Origin: Larus michahellis
Lineage: Eukaryota > Chordata > Aves > Charadriiformes > Laridae
Reading direction: 5' to 3'
Length of the DNA: 64,000 nucleotides
Assembly: GCF_964199755.1 (NCBI RefSeq)
Contig: NC_133897.1
Span: 117,127,579-117,191,578, forward strand
Numbering within the stretch: position 1 is the stretch's first letter; each line of letters opens with the position of its first letter. This document shows, piece by piece, positions 47,081-60,600 of this stretch. Below the pieces are notes generated by a model. It was not told the DNA's origin. It saw only the letters and a program-made list of their open reading frames with translations, and made no database searches. The position numbers and the translations under genes are program-made.

Positions 47081-50000
47081 ACAGATGTGGGTAGATAAAT
47101 CGGGATTTCCAAAATGTGCAAACCTCATTGGATTTTCCAGCTGTTTTCCCTGAGGAAAGCTGCAATACACCCCCGAAAGGAACGCTTTCGAGGGGTCCCT
47201 CTGCTGCTGCTTCAGCAGTGTGTGCTGTGGCAGCAACATGGTATCTGCCACAGCCAGAGACCCTCCCAGTCCGGTCCTGCTTCTCCCACCCTTCCAGTGG
47301 AGCAAGCTAATTTTGAGGGGGTTTTGGTATCTGCAAGTCTTCTTGAACAATCTGTTTGATTAAAACAAACACACAGGCACCCTGAGGCCTCAGCAGGAGT
47401 GAGAAGCAACTGTGGGGTTCAGGGAGCTTCTCTGGTCCCTACGGGTGCTTCTGGAAGGGCTGAAGCCTGCCCTGGCTGACAAGCCCTTCATGGAGCTGGT
47501 GGCACCAGGGCAGTCTCAGTGTGTCGACATAAGGTGACCACAGAGCCTTATTTCTGGACTTGCTGACTTTCCCCAGAAGGAAGAATGTGTTCGCACATGG
47601 AGTATGGCGCAAGCTGTGAACCGCTGTTGAGTGAAACAAGAGTGCTGTTGACCGGTTGAAAGATCATCAACAATACATCACTTTGATTTTCAGCAAAGAT
47701 TAGCTATCTTAGATCTGTGGAGGACTTTCTAACTGGAAACACAATGAGTCTCTGGACCAAGACACAGAGAAATGCTGAGGGACCACCTTCATTCAAGGCA
47801 TGTAGGAATAATTTGACAAACATCTTTGCTGGTAGCCTAGGTATACTTGATGCCTTTCACCAAAGAATTGGATAAGATGATTTATTGAGGTCCTTAACAC
47901 ATTAAATTTCTATGATTTATTTTTCTACTACTGCTAAGAGCAAGGTATTTTTGCACTTTAGAGCTATGAACAGTATCTTATCCATATTTCTTACACAGTA
48001 TCTAACCACATGCATATTCCGCAGCATAAGCCCCAGTGGCACTTGGAAAAAAAAAAAAAACAAAACCAAACCAAAAACCATATTTTGCTTTTCCCACTTC
48101 TGAAAGAAGGATTGTCTTCGATACCTTTGCATTAAAACAAAACTGTGAAGAGCAGAAAATTTTGCTGATGCTTACCTGCAAAAGAATAAAAACAAAATAT
48201 AATCCAGCGTGAGAGGTTGACTTATTCTTCCATTTAAAAGAAAAATAAAAGGAAGACGAAATCATCTCTTCTGAAAGTGCTAATCCCAGTGGCATTATAA
48301 TAGCTGAAAAATATCTTCTTCAAGTTCTCTATGCAAATAATCTTTATCCACTTTTAGATAATGACATTTGGGTAGAGAAGAATAGATTTCCTGTGGGAAT
48401 GCTTTTATGTCACACGTGGTATTCAGTTCCTGAAAACAGCAATTGATCTGTGGGGGTCAATTCTACTTAAACCATGTTTAACATTACCAGAAATTAGTCC
48501 CTCAACAGTCTCTTTTTCAGGCAAAATATCAATAATCATCTGGCTTCTTTTCCATACACACATAACACATATAATATTGCTGTTACTTTGCATAGTTTGC
48601 ATTTAGCATTTTTCCCATTTTCAGATTCACAGTTTTGTTGGTGTTAATAGACATAACCCCATAAAATGAATTTTCACCAAGATTAGCAAAATCTATGTGT
48701 CCCAAGCCTCCAGTTTTAGCAGTACTTATACTACATTAACAATGGGTCTCTTACTGCTGTGCAGAAAACTTCTGTCCTCATGCAATAGCTGTTGACGGTG
48801 TGTTTGAAAGGAACTATCAATCAGGTGTGTTTGTAATTAAAGTGTTTAAGGACTCATCAACAGAAAATGGCAGCTGTCAAAATCTAGGCCCTCTAAGACA
48901 AAGTTTTGGTGGGAGGAATTTATTGCAGAAACACTAAACACAGACACTAATAGCAGTCTGATGAGATATGTTTGGTACTCTGCTCTGATTTTCTAGGACA
49001 TTTCCTTGTACATTTCCTTGTACAGACATTGGAGAAGTCACACAAGACCTTATAGGTGCTGTAACTTTCTATATTTTCTTATGAAAAATGTTCTGCTTAG
49101 AACACTTGTACGAAAATGGATACAGCCCCACATTTGAAGTGTCTGTTTGTGATGCAGGACACTCAGATTTAAGTCCCCCGGACTGCAGGACCTAAGAGTT
49201 GTAGTGAGCAGAATTGGGGATGTAAGAGCATGAAAACTTGTATTGTCTCAGAGCAGTGGTCCATCCAACCTGCTTGCCTGCTTCCAACAGCAGCTGCTAG
49301 CAGATGCTTAGGAAAGCATAGAAGAACAGGGATGCTGGTATTGATACTTTCTTCTCATCCACTTACAGCTTCTGGATGTCTGTGTCTTCAGGAATTATTG
49401 AGCTATTAAGTGTATCCTCATTCTGATGTTCTGTTCTTGTTTGACTTTTCCCTATGACAGTGTCTAATTGCATTTTGAACTGTTTTATACCTTTGACTTG
49501 CATTAGATATGTGAAACGAGTTTCACAGCTTAATTAGGAGTTGTGCCTAATCAAGTGTCTATTCTGGATTGGACTTTAAGATTTTCCCTTCCCCGCCGCC
49601 GGCCCCCTCTTATTTCAAAGGCATCTTTAGTGTGACTAGAATTTCGAAGTTCAACACTTGTCATAAACTGGAACTTCTGTGCATCTCATCCCTTTGCTGT
49701 GATGCTTTGGTACACAGGGCAATACAAAATTGGCTTCTGTGGATGACAACTAAATTCTTCATCTGCACATTATTAGCATTATTGACTTGTCCCTCAGATA
49801 TAACCAGAGTCCATGCTGCAGCCTGGAGACTGAGTACTGCAAAAGCTGATGCCAAACTCCCTGCAGGGGCCTGAAGACAAACATGCTCAGAACTGATTAC
49901 CAAGCAGTTTTAACTTAAACTACAGTTTTGCTACTGAGGCGGGTGGGAAATAACAGAGAAGACATATAATGTCCAAGCTTTCCACGCTGATCTTGGCTAC

Positions 50001-51726
50001 ACTCCATTCATCAGGCAAGGGATGAGATAAGCTAATTGTTTGATCAGGCTTATCATTCTCAGTTAACACTGTCTCAGCAATGCCAGTTTATAAGCAAAAT
50101 TCAGTCAATAACTTTTAATGTTTACTTGTCAATATTTACAAAATATTATTTTACACAACAATTACTGCTGTAAAAAAGGGGGAGTATTGTTATTCCACTT
50201 AAATACTATACAAAATTCACCACTGATATTTATCTTACATTTATAGCTGTGTAGCACAGTAACCGAGGGACTTGATATAGATTAGCAGAGACTGCAGCAG
50301 AGTAGAAAATGGAAGTAAAATATCCTGAATCAAGAACACATCAATATTTTGTATTTTTGAACCAATGTAGCAACATAGGTGCACATATACGTTCTTGCCT
50401 AGAATGAAGGTGGTCTTGCACTGAGGTGACCAACTGCAGTGAGAGCTGGTTAATAGAGCTTGTTGGGAAAACAATGTTGGAATAGACAATTCACTTTCAT
50501 TATCATTGACACATTTGCAAAATGGCATAATTTTCTCTGTTATTTCATTCAACAAAGGAGAAAAAAGGGGAGAGAAGTTGTGAAAATTTTTCAAAATGCC
50601 ATTCTGTCACTTGTGGAAACATTCTGAGGTTTGTTTTTTTTCCTTTTTTTCCTTTTCTTTTTTTTTAAGGATTGTTGATTTAATTTTATATTTTACTATA
50701 AAATCAAAAATGGCCTCATCTCAAAATGAAATATCCAGGTCAACCTGACACTAATCCTTTATGAAATATCCTTCTGCATAAAATTTGTGAAGCTACTGGT
50801 GCTGTAGCTAATGAGGGCGAGTGGCCAGTCCTTTGCAAAATGGAATTTCCATCTTCTGCAAGGCTCTATTAATAAAGTGTGACTTCATGGGGTCTGGAAG
50901 GTCATGATTTTTTTCATTGCCCTCTTTCAAGAATCGGATTTGCTCACCATGGCTAATAGCAGCTTGGGACAAATGATTACTATACGGTCTCATTACCAGC
51001 CTGCCTGGCCTGAGACAGCTTCTACTGAATGATTTCTGTAGTCAGCTTTTGTTACCCATCTTCTAGGATTTACCTTTTGCTGCTGCTATCGTTCCCAACT
51101 CACCTAGCGTGGACACTCATTATTTCTCTGCTCTCACACAAGGCTTTTAATAGCACAGCATGGTATGGTTATAAGTTTAGAATTGCACCCATCCTTTTAT
51201 TACTGTTACCACGTCTTCCATTGCCCCATCACAATCCACTTATTATTCTCATTCATCTCCTCTATCTTGTCTCATAGCTGATACTCTCTTTGAGGCAAGT
51301 ACTGTCATTTTCTACGTGTATCTGAATGACACCTGCCACAGTGAAAGGCCAGGCCAGCTGAGAAATGCTGTTACATAATTGTGTAATAATTGTAATTATC
51401 ATCAGAGACAGATACCTATTACTAATCATAAAAAATTCTAGAACAGCCTTGTCCTTCTCCTGCCCTGTGGTGTTCTTATTTCCCTTCTTTTTGCTTTCCT
51501 TTATGCTTTTTTAAATCCTTTTTTTTTTTTTCTAAACAGATACCTTTAAATAACAGGCTCCCTCAGCGGCACTCTCCCCACTGTGTTTATCTGGTACGAG
51601 CACTGGGCAGCACCCTAATTCCACAGATAGGTGTAAGTGAGTCAGTGCCTGGCTGAACGATGTCCATCTTCACAGTGCCACAGAAAAAATACTGTGCTGA
51701 AATTAAATATGAACGCACTCTCATTT

Positions 51727-52330
51727 ATAGAATCATAGAATTCTTAGAGTTGGAAGGGACCTTAAAGATCAACTAGTTCCAACCCCCCTGCCATGGGCAG
51801 GGACACCTCCCACTAGATCAGGTTGCTCAGAGCCCCATCCAGCCTGGCCTTAAAATCTTCCAGGGATGGGGCTTCCACCACCTCTCTGGGCAACCCATTC
51901 CAGTGTCTCACCACCCTCATGGTGAAGAACTTCTTCCTAAAATCCAGTCTGAATCGTCCCATCTCTAGTTTTAATCCATTCCCTCTAGTCCTACCATTAC
52001 CCGACATCCTAAAAAGTCCCTCACCAGCTTTCTTGTAGGCCCCCTTAAGATACTGGTAGGCCACTATAAGGTCTCCTTGGAGCCTTCTTTTCTCCAGACT
52101 GAACAACCCCAACTCTCTCAGTCTGTCCTCATAGGAGAGGTGCTCCAGCCTTCTGATCATCCTCGTGGCCCTTCTCTGGACACGCTCCAGCACGTCTATA
52201 TCGTTCTTGTAGTAGGGGCTCCAGAATTGGATGCAGTACTCCAGGTGGGGTCTCACGAGAGTGGAGTAGAGGGGGAGAATCACCTCCCTCAACCTGCTGG
52301 CCACGCTTCTCCTGATGTAGCCCAGGATTT
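51727..52330 (-). mobile_element. CR1 LINE fragment with a 163-residue open RT C-terminal stretch
   Basis: About 600 bp of CR1 in minus orientation, with the 3' terminal repeats at 51727-51745. It keeps an open frame of 163 residues (52304-51813). This ends the reverse-transcriptase-containing ORF2 and includes [47 protein letters not shown] and [13 protein letters not shown]. It is the least decayed CR1 in the window. It is truncated at its 5' side near 52330 and is not a host gene. Confidence 0.94.
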
Positions 52331-55300
52331 ATCATGTTTCGCCTCGTTTCCCATGTTCTGCGGCATCCTGCGTCATTGTTCCATGCCAGAGAGAGGCACC
52401 TGCAAGCAGGCAAGCACACTGTTAGCAAGGCCATCACCTCATCTAAGAAAGATCTGACTCAAAGCTAGCTGCAGCTGATTTCAGAGGTCCTCCCTTGGTA
52501 TAAGCTGACAATGTCCCATATGCTGCCTCCATAGCCTCAAAGCTCCTTTCTGCCCCAGCGGAGCCAGTCTGCCCAGTTCAGAAAGACAGATGGATAATTT
52601 CTACTTCCCTTATTCCCTGGCAGTGAAAAGAAAACTAAATGCTTGGGAGGCAGTGGAATTCTGATTACTTTTCTCAGCCTTCACAGAAGAAAGACTGGGC
52701 TCTGCAGGCTCTGTGATTTTGCCTTTTGACCACAAGATGTCTCCTGCAAACCGTGGAAATAGCAGGAGGCTGTCACACAGATTGGGAAAGTGGACACCAG
52801 CTCAACTCGCAGGCCTGGCTCTTAGGCTCAGTGTGTCTTACACTTGCCTAGTATGAAAACCAACCCAGGTTCATCCCACTTTTTCCAGCAATTCCAGCAA
52901 CAAGAGGTCTAGAGCATGCAAAGGATTTTTAAATTTTATTTTAATTCTCATGTTTGTTTCCTATAAAAGTTATGCAAATTTCAGCCGCCATGGGGTAGTG
53001 GTAAAAAGAGAGCTTATCACAACAAGCAGCCTCCAGGAAATCATGTGAAAGAAGCTTCCCAATGCACATCCCATCTCCCACCTGAGAGAATAGCCTCCCA
53101 GTGAGCGACGGTCAGCTTTGAAAAAAGAGGGAAAATCTGCTTAAACTTCTTGGAGGCACAGACTAACTGAAACAATCTGTAAGCCTTCACAGAGACAATT
53201 TATAAATACCTGTATGTGAGAGACCAAAAGACTGACTGACACAAGAAACGGCTGAGAAACGGCTGTGAAATACAATGACGTGCACAGAAACAAGAACTTC
53301 CTTGAACTGCAACATTTCCAGGATAGAAGCTTCAAGAACAGGCACGAGTTAGTTTGTGCAAACATAGCGAGTATTGGGCTTTTCTTTAAGCAGACTTATT
53401 TTTAAGCTTGTCTGATATTGGTTATTGTCTTGGTCCACAGAGGAGCGGCTATGTGTGTAGCCTGCGTTCATTCTTTCCTGTCATGTCCAGTGAAGCCCTC
53501 AGCATGTAGCCGATGTTTTAGTTACTGCATTTCTTCATCTGTACTCTAATGCCGCATTAAAGAGCAGACTTGCCCTTGGACTGCTCTGTTTCTAGTGTAG
53601 GTTCTCCTTTTGAAAATGTAATTGGCCATAACTTCTAGTGTAACTGCATTGTTCACTTTGAAGTTAGACAGGATGCTCGAGAATATTTGCTTCTAAAACA
53701 TTCCACTAAAAAAGAATGGGGGGGAAAAACCACTGTATTTAGAAATCTATCACATTTATTTAAAAAAAAATCAACAAAAAACCCAAACATTTTATCTATT
53801 TATATTTTTTCAGCTTGAAGTTTTGGGGAATTTTAAAAGAAACTGGGCAAACCTTTAGAGATCTTCTGACAAAATATATATTTTTGTCCTCATTGATTAT
53901 CTTTTACTGGAAGAAACTCGAAATGAGTTCTTAAAATTGAAAGTGGTTGTTACATTAAATGATACACTCTTTTAAGTGTGTCATTCAATTGATATTTATA
54001 ATTTATAATTGCAGCTTGTAAGGCACAGAGGCATGCCAAAAAAAATTAAGCAATATTAATTGCATCATTCAGATTGACAGGAGAACTCCCATGACTTAAG
54101 CAAGTCACAGAGAGGGAGGCAGGGAGGAAACTCTGCTCTCAGGATTACTGATGCTGTACCAGATCAACAGACCTGCACGGATTTCTGAACCAGGCTTCCC
54201 ACTTGAAATTAGCATCAGGGCAGCTGTCGCGGTACTTCCAAGGCAGCAAGGTCTGCGGGGAAGGAGGCTTAAGGAATAAGCAGATGTTGGGAATGGTGGC
54301 CTGCAGTGTAACTCCCGAAGGCTGTGCTTCAAAATAGAGCCACTACAGACAGACAGGAGGCTAGATTGTTTCCCCCCCCGCTTCACAAGCACCGTAGTCT
54401 AGTATTAGCGCACCTATCCCAGCAATAGGCTGCTTCTTACTCCACATTTAAAGAAGCCAAAGGGCCCCCTCTCTTTATGCATTTATCTGCTATTTAGCTC
54501 TACAGGACAAGCACGTGTGATGCATGTAATGGAGTATTTGAAGGCAAAAGTGCCTGTTGCAGTGAGGAGGAGAAGGGTGTAACTTCACCTCGGTACTTTC
54601 CAAGTTACATTCTTTTATTAAAGGGTATGGTCTCCTCGACAGGATTTTCTCTCATTAGCAGCTCCGCTGAGGTCGCTGAGACTGCTTTACAGGCTGTACG
54701 ATTACCCGTTGGTGAACATAAATCCTTACCCAAAAAAAGCAAGCAAAAAATCCTACTGGCTTTTGAATAAAGGTTTTATAAGAAATCTAAATGATACCAG
54801 GCACTGTTCTGAGGTATAAAATAATATGTGTTCATAAACTGATTTGTGGTCTTCATGTGAAATCGAATATATAACTCCAAAGTGTACTATTAAATATTAT
54901 AGTATGAAAGAATTGCTCTGAGCACTTTTGTAAATTTCTATTCTTGAAATATTGATTCAACAATTTTGAAGGGCCACTAGAATTTTCTATAAATACGAAA
55001 CCAGGTTAGCCACAAAATTTGTTGCGTAAGTGCATAGGCTACTGCATTCTTCTATGCAATGTACATTATGCAATTTATTATTTATGCATGATACTTCTTG
55101 TCCATCATGAATCATTGTTAAAAGGAGATGAAACTCAGAATACTTAGAAAGATCGGCGAATGTGTTTTAATTTCAAATTAACTGTGGAAAATGTATAAAT
55201 AAATCAGTAATTACTACTGTCTGAGCTCTATGATGGTAACTACAGGACTTAATTAGAATTTAATTGAGTAGTAGCCATTGTCTTTGCTAAAATTCGTAAC

Positions 55301-55599
55301 TAGACCTTGAGCTGAAATATTATGATTTTCTGAAACCTTCCCACAGTGATGCCTCAGTTTCTCCATTTTCTTAGAGTCCATACCATATGTGTGTATACAT
55401 AAGTGTGTGTATGTGTCTGTGTATTTCCTGTATGGGACCCTGAGAATGCTGGTTAATGTTTGATTTGCACAAACACTTTCTATAAAGCGTTTGTTTTTCC
55501 TACTGGTCTTAGCCAGCATACCTGACATCTGACTAAAACCTTTGAGCATTTAAGTATTATTTATTGGTGGAGTCACAAACTACGTTCTCTCAGAACCAG
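52331..55599. other. Gene-free sequence with a conserved-looking AT-rich part
   Basis: No gene, RNA or recognised transposon. The part from about 54780 to 55200 is AT-rich with many homeodomain-type TTAT, ATTA and TGCAAT words and few simple repeats, which resembles vertebrate conserved noncoding elements. Confidence 0.5.
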
Positions 55600-55839
55600 C
55601 TCTAACTTTACACTCATCAAAATTGGCTTTGTCCAACCTAATTTCTTCTCTCCTTCCCCAGAAATACAATAGCTGAACTCCCATTAGGAGGGCTTTGCTT
55701 CCCTTGTCAGGGCTGATACAGAAAGCAGCAAGCACTAACCAAAATAATCTTATACCAGTCTAAGACTTCTCCTCATCTTGGCACCTACACTTACCAGGTT
55801 CAGCAAGAAACCAAACTCTTTTGTACCAAAGTAACAAGA

Positions 55840-56480
55840 AATTAAGCCCTGCTGTACTTAACCTTAAATGTAACTGTAGAACTAAGCGTAAATCATTTCT
55901 TTGCTTGAAAACAGCTGCTGCGCTTAACCTGAAGTACATTGAGCGCTTTACCCCTCAGTGTCCTACTCCTTACACTTAACCATCATCCAGAAATTCCTAA
56001 TTGACTCCGAATGAGTCATAAACTATTTGCCAGCACAGATCATGTTTTTCCTGTGTGTCTTGCAGAACTCAGCACAAAATGAACTCTTCAGTTTCTGTTC
56101 TCCTGAACCCAAATCCTTGATATAAATCTAATTTTATTCTATCCCAGAATAGATCAAGCTATCTAGCTTTTATTACCCTGAACTTAAATTCAGCCTATCC
56201 TTGCTTCATTCCTCATCAAAGTCCTACAGGTCTTAGGAGATCCTAAATTTTCCTGAATTCTTCAGATCTCTGTGAACCAAACCTTAACATTAACCCTAAC
56301 CCAAGCACATAATTTACATATATCCTACCAATCCCCTGCAACACCAGCCCAAACAGTGAGCTATTTTCTCCTACCAGGGTCAGTCCACAGCTTAACCCCA
56401 TGCACCTCTTGGATCCAGCAGTCATCTGACTCTTCAGCCCTCTTAAGCCATGGGTTAGGGACAAACTCTAACCCTAGCTT
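55840..56480. repeat. Degenerate CCTAA-rich (telomere-like) region
   Basis: Words such as CTTAACC, CCTGAAC, AACCCTAG and ACCTTAA recur every 50-110 bp. An exact TAACCCTAACCC (two CCCTAA units) lies at 56291-56302, and CTAACCCTAG near 56468. The order is irregular, so this is a weak call of a decayed minisatellite or interstitial telomere-like sequence. Confidence 0.35.
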
Positions 56481-56740
56481 TAATCAGAGCTCAGAGTTTA
56501 ATCTGCAGCTGTGGCTAGCGTCCCCATCCCCTGCTACCTTTCTGGATCAGCCCTTTCCCTCTGAACCTCTAGCTGCGACTCCAACCTTCACTGCAAGGAC
56601 CCACATCCTATCCTGTCCTGTCACCCTGAAACGTCCCCTACCAGCAGTAGCCCCCATTCTAGATTTAATGTTCTTGTAGGGATACACAATATATACAGAT
56701 TTTCATGCTTTCTTTTTCAAAACCCAAATCTTTATCCTAG

Positions 56741-57632
56741 TCATAGAATCATAGAATTGTTTAGGTTGGAAAAGACCTTTAAGATCAAATATGAGTGAGT
56801 CCAGAGGAGGGCCACGAAGATGATCAGAGGGCTGGAGCACCTCTCCTATGAAGACAGGCTGAGAGAGCTGGGGTTGTTCAGCCTGGAGAAGAGAAGGCTC
56901 TGGGGAGACATTAGAGCAGCCTTCCAGTACCTAAAGAGGGGCTACAGAAAAGGTGGAGAAGCACTCTTTATAAGGGAATGTAGGGGTAACGGTTTTAAAC
57001 TGGAAGAGAATAGATTTATATTGGATATTAGGAAGAAATTCATTACTGTGGGGGTGGTAAGACACTGGAATAGGTTGCCCAGGGAAGCTGTGGATGCCCC
57101 ATCCCCAGAAGTGTTCAAGGCCAGGCTGGATGGGGCTTTGAGCAATTTGGTCTAGTGGGAGGTGTCCCTACCCACGGCAGGGGGGTTGGAACTAGGTGAT
57201 CTTTAAGGTCCCTTCCAACCCAAACCATTCTATGATTCTATGATCATCAAGTCCAACTGCAAACCTAACACTGCCAAGTCCACCACTAAACCATGTCCCT
57301 AAGCACCACATCTACATGTCTTTTAAAATACTCCAGGGATGGTGACTCTACCACTTCCCTGGGCAGCCTGTTCCAATGCTTGACAACCCTTTCAGTGAAG
57401 AAATTTTACCTAATGTCCAATTTAAACCTCCCCTGCTCCAACTTGAGGCCATTTCCTGTCATCCTATCACTTGTTACTGGGAGAAGAGACAGACCTCCAC
57501 CTTGCTACAACCTCCTTTCGGGTAGTTGTAGAGAGCAATAAGGTCTTCCCTGAGACTCCTTTTCTCCAGACTAAACAACCCCAGTTCCCTCATCTGTTCC
57601 TCATAAGACTTGTGCTCTAGACCCTTCACCAG
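56741..57632 (-). mobile_element. Older CR1 fragment, split by a younger CR1
   Basis: The 3' end starts at 56741 (TCATAGAATCATAGAATTGT and GGTTGGAAAAGACCTTTAAG), breaks off at 56787, and resumes at 57243 (TCAAGTCCAACTGCAAACCT) through GGGCAGCCTGTTCCAATGCT to about 57632. The two halves join into one continuous minus-strand CR1 3' segment once the plus-strand insert is removed. The reading frame is decayed. Confidence 0.88.
56788..57242 (+). mobile_element. Younger CR1 inserted into the older minus CR1
   Basis: A 455-bp plus-strand CR1 3' fragment with a 111-residue open stretch (56820-57155) containing [20 protein letters not shown] and [16 protein letters not shown], ending in ATTCTATGATTCTATG at about 57227-57242. 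The bases ATCA occur at both junctions, which may be a short target-site duplication. It is 5'-truncated and inactive. Confidence 0.88.
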
Positions 57633-60600
57633 CAATCCTAATGTTAGGCTCAGAACTGCCCCTTTTCCATTCACCCTCGCTACCCTCAGCCATTGTCCCA
57701 TTTCTGTGACAGCAAGGAATGAAGAAATCCACTAAGATCCCACAGAATCCATGGGGAGAAGGGCTGGGGTTATTGTGGGAAAGGACAATGTTTAGACATA
57801 GGGAGTTGGTGATTTTGGACCCATGATGCAGCCATGATTACAATTAGAGCTTAAATTCACCAGCAATGCCAAGACCAATGAGTCATATTCATTCCTTGTC
57901 CCTGGAAGGTGCACAGTGGTAGGTAAGACCTTCTGCTGGGAAGGCTGAGTGATGCATGCAAGATTTGGGAAGGCTGCATCTAGCAGGGGATGATTAATAT
58001 TTAAGTTTCTATTCCAGAAGACCTGAGCTGAAGAGCTGAGTTTTGATGACTGTTGAGTTTTGCAAAGCCCTATGGCGGGAACACCCAATTACCTTAACTG
58101 GAGCACGAGTGGGGATCCATGGTTAATGTTTAAGCTGGAGGGCAAGATAGGATATTTGGTAAGATTCAGATTGCCTGTAAATGAATAGCTGGGTTTCTTT
58201 ATGGATTTTACAAGGCCAGAAGCCTTTTGAGGAAGAGTGCTGTTGGCACAGCGGATTTGTTTATGATGAGAAATGGAGGCCACCACTTTGTAGCTATTCT
58301 AGGACAGACATTATGGGTTCTGGGTAGAAAGGACTGAAATTTTTTGCTTCCTGCGTTTCACAAGCCCAGTACAACATAAAGCCAACTTCTGTTTAAAGCG
58401 AGGGTTGGAAATGGTGCTACATTTGGAGTATGGGATGAGGAGCTGGGGCCAGGGAAGTGGGGTTGTATCTGATAGCGATGCTCGGGATTATAAAGCAGTG
58501 GATCAATGCTAGGTGTTCAAAAATGGCTTTTCATTATTTATTAGCCACATGGGAACTGTTTTAAGTAGTTGAATCTGTTTGTAGATCCTTGGCTTTCAGC
58601 AACGGGTTTTTTTAAATGAGACTGGACATGCTCCTTTCCCCAAGGGAGACTGGGAAATCAGCTGAAATCATGCAGAGACATGAGGCATGGCTACAGTAGC
58701 AAATTCTGGGTATGTGAGCTTGGAAGAAACTCAGATTACAGAGGACTAGGTAACATGCCAGGATTTCAGCAGGGAGGTAACCTCTGTGGCAGGCGCCCAG
58801 GGAAACAGGCAGGCTGGTTCAAGCGCGAGGCACTGCCGTGTGGGATCATAGCTGAAGCGCTCGGAGTGATATAATTAACTTGAAAGAGGGATGCAGCTGC
58901 ATAAACTTCACATCTGTACTCACCCTAAAGAAGGAGCAAGCTCCCATGATTGAAGCGTGATAAAAGGAGCCCTTCTGCCATTTGGCGGCACGAAGCGATG
59001 CAGGGTGAAGTCCAAAAAGCAGCTTTCCTGTCTACAAGCGTGCTCATAACTCTTTCTGCCCATCCACCTGTGTGTACTTGCATGCCCTGTGGAAAGATGT
59101 AACAAAATTGTAAGGTCAACAGTCATGAGAGTACTTGACCTGTTTCTTTCCCTTTGTGATAGCCCATGGAGCCCTAAGACAGCCAGAGCCGCCCCCTCCA
59201 GAGACCTGCAAGCATCGCTGCTCCTCCTGGGTCAGCTGGTGCGGTGCCAGGCTTACCGCTGTTCTGCCAGAAATACATGAAGTACAGCGTACTTTTTGTG
59301 CAAATATCCAACAGAGATATTAAAATGAGGTTCATATCCTCATCTGCGACAAAGTCCCGTATTACTGACTGCAGAAACACGTACCATCTGTGGATGGCTA
59401 AGGGCCCTTTGAAGCACAGAGCAGAAGCACAACAGAGACACAAGTAGAAATACAAATTTTAAACCCTGTGGTGATTGCTGTGGAATTTCAGAAAGCGCAG
59501 AAGCCCAGTTACAGGTAAGGCAATGTTCGTATTGGACCAGGACTCCTTAAATGCGACTTTCAGACCGGCATCCTGAATTCTGTTACCCCACCCAGAGGTG
59601 TCGATAGGTTGTATTTCTCTGCTCAGTGAGACGTGCTGGCAGCGCAAGAACATGTTCAGACATAAAAATGCAAATCAACTCACCTCATTAAATTCTACAT
59701 AGGGGATCAAATGCTGTGTAACAGTTAATTTTTTTCTTTTTTTTTTTTTTTTTATTAACCATTTGCAGAGAGCAAGATAAATTCTTCCAGCTTTCTAACT
59801 GACATCAGAGCAGGCTCTGGGTCAATTCTTTGCTCTGAGAAGGAATAGCAGTGCTGTGGCCCATAAAAAACAGCTGCTGCTTACATGGGAGTTTAATACA
59901 TTTGAATACGTCATGTATTAAAAATATATAAATTTTTTTCAGTATAATTTCTTTAAAATTTACTCATGGAAAGTGATATTTTCACAAATATCTTGTTACT
60001 TTGGGGGCATTTTTACCCTTTTATCAGTAAGTATCTCTTATAGAGGACATGATGAATTATTTTTTTAAAAAGTATGTACCACCTTCATTTTATCTTAGTC
60101 AGAGCATCCTTGTGTTCACACTAACAGTAAAAAAAAAAAAGTTTGAGGATTTTTTGCAGGAAAATTACCTTCCTGTGAACAATTTCTCTTTTTTTTTCTT
60201 TTTTTAAGTAAGGGAAATATTGTATGAGCCTCTCTCTGTGAGCCCATATACTGCAGAGTGGGAGTTGGACATGCCAATATACTTGCTTCACTAGTTGAAG
60301 GAGTTCTTGCTTCCCCTGGCACCACTCCTCAGAGACCAGAGTATAAATGCATTCATGAATTAAAATGCATTTATTTTAAATAAAGTGCCCACAGGTGTCA
60401 CAGCAAAAACCCAACATGTTGAGATTTACAAGTGTTCAAAGTTAAACCTTTAATGTGCAGCCTAACCTACTCCCTTCACAAGCGCATTTGTCTTCAAGAA
60501 CATGCAGTATTTCCATTAGTGCCTACAGGGAGACCAACATCTGTGTTCATGGATTTGCACATAGAGAGAATGAAGGCAAACTATTTTTCACATCCATGCT

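Larger units (their letters stand above)
33111..51726. other. Long gene-free stretch
   Basis: About 18.6 kb of mainly AT-rich unique sequence. It contains the pentanucleotide repeat at 38510, the GC-rich block at 46600-47080 and a possible old CR1-like tail near 35045-35085 (GGTCAGACTGGATGTTCGTA). Candidate constrained noncoding sequence lies near 35460-35620. None of the open frames, including 101 codons at 34983-35288 and 182 codons at 46146-46694 on the minus strand, shows a recognisable protein family. Confidence 0.55.

Noticed and set aside
51813..52304. Apparent 163-residue protein gene
   Set aside because: It is the end of the CR1 reverse-transcriptase ORF, not a host gene.
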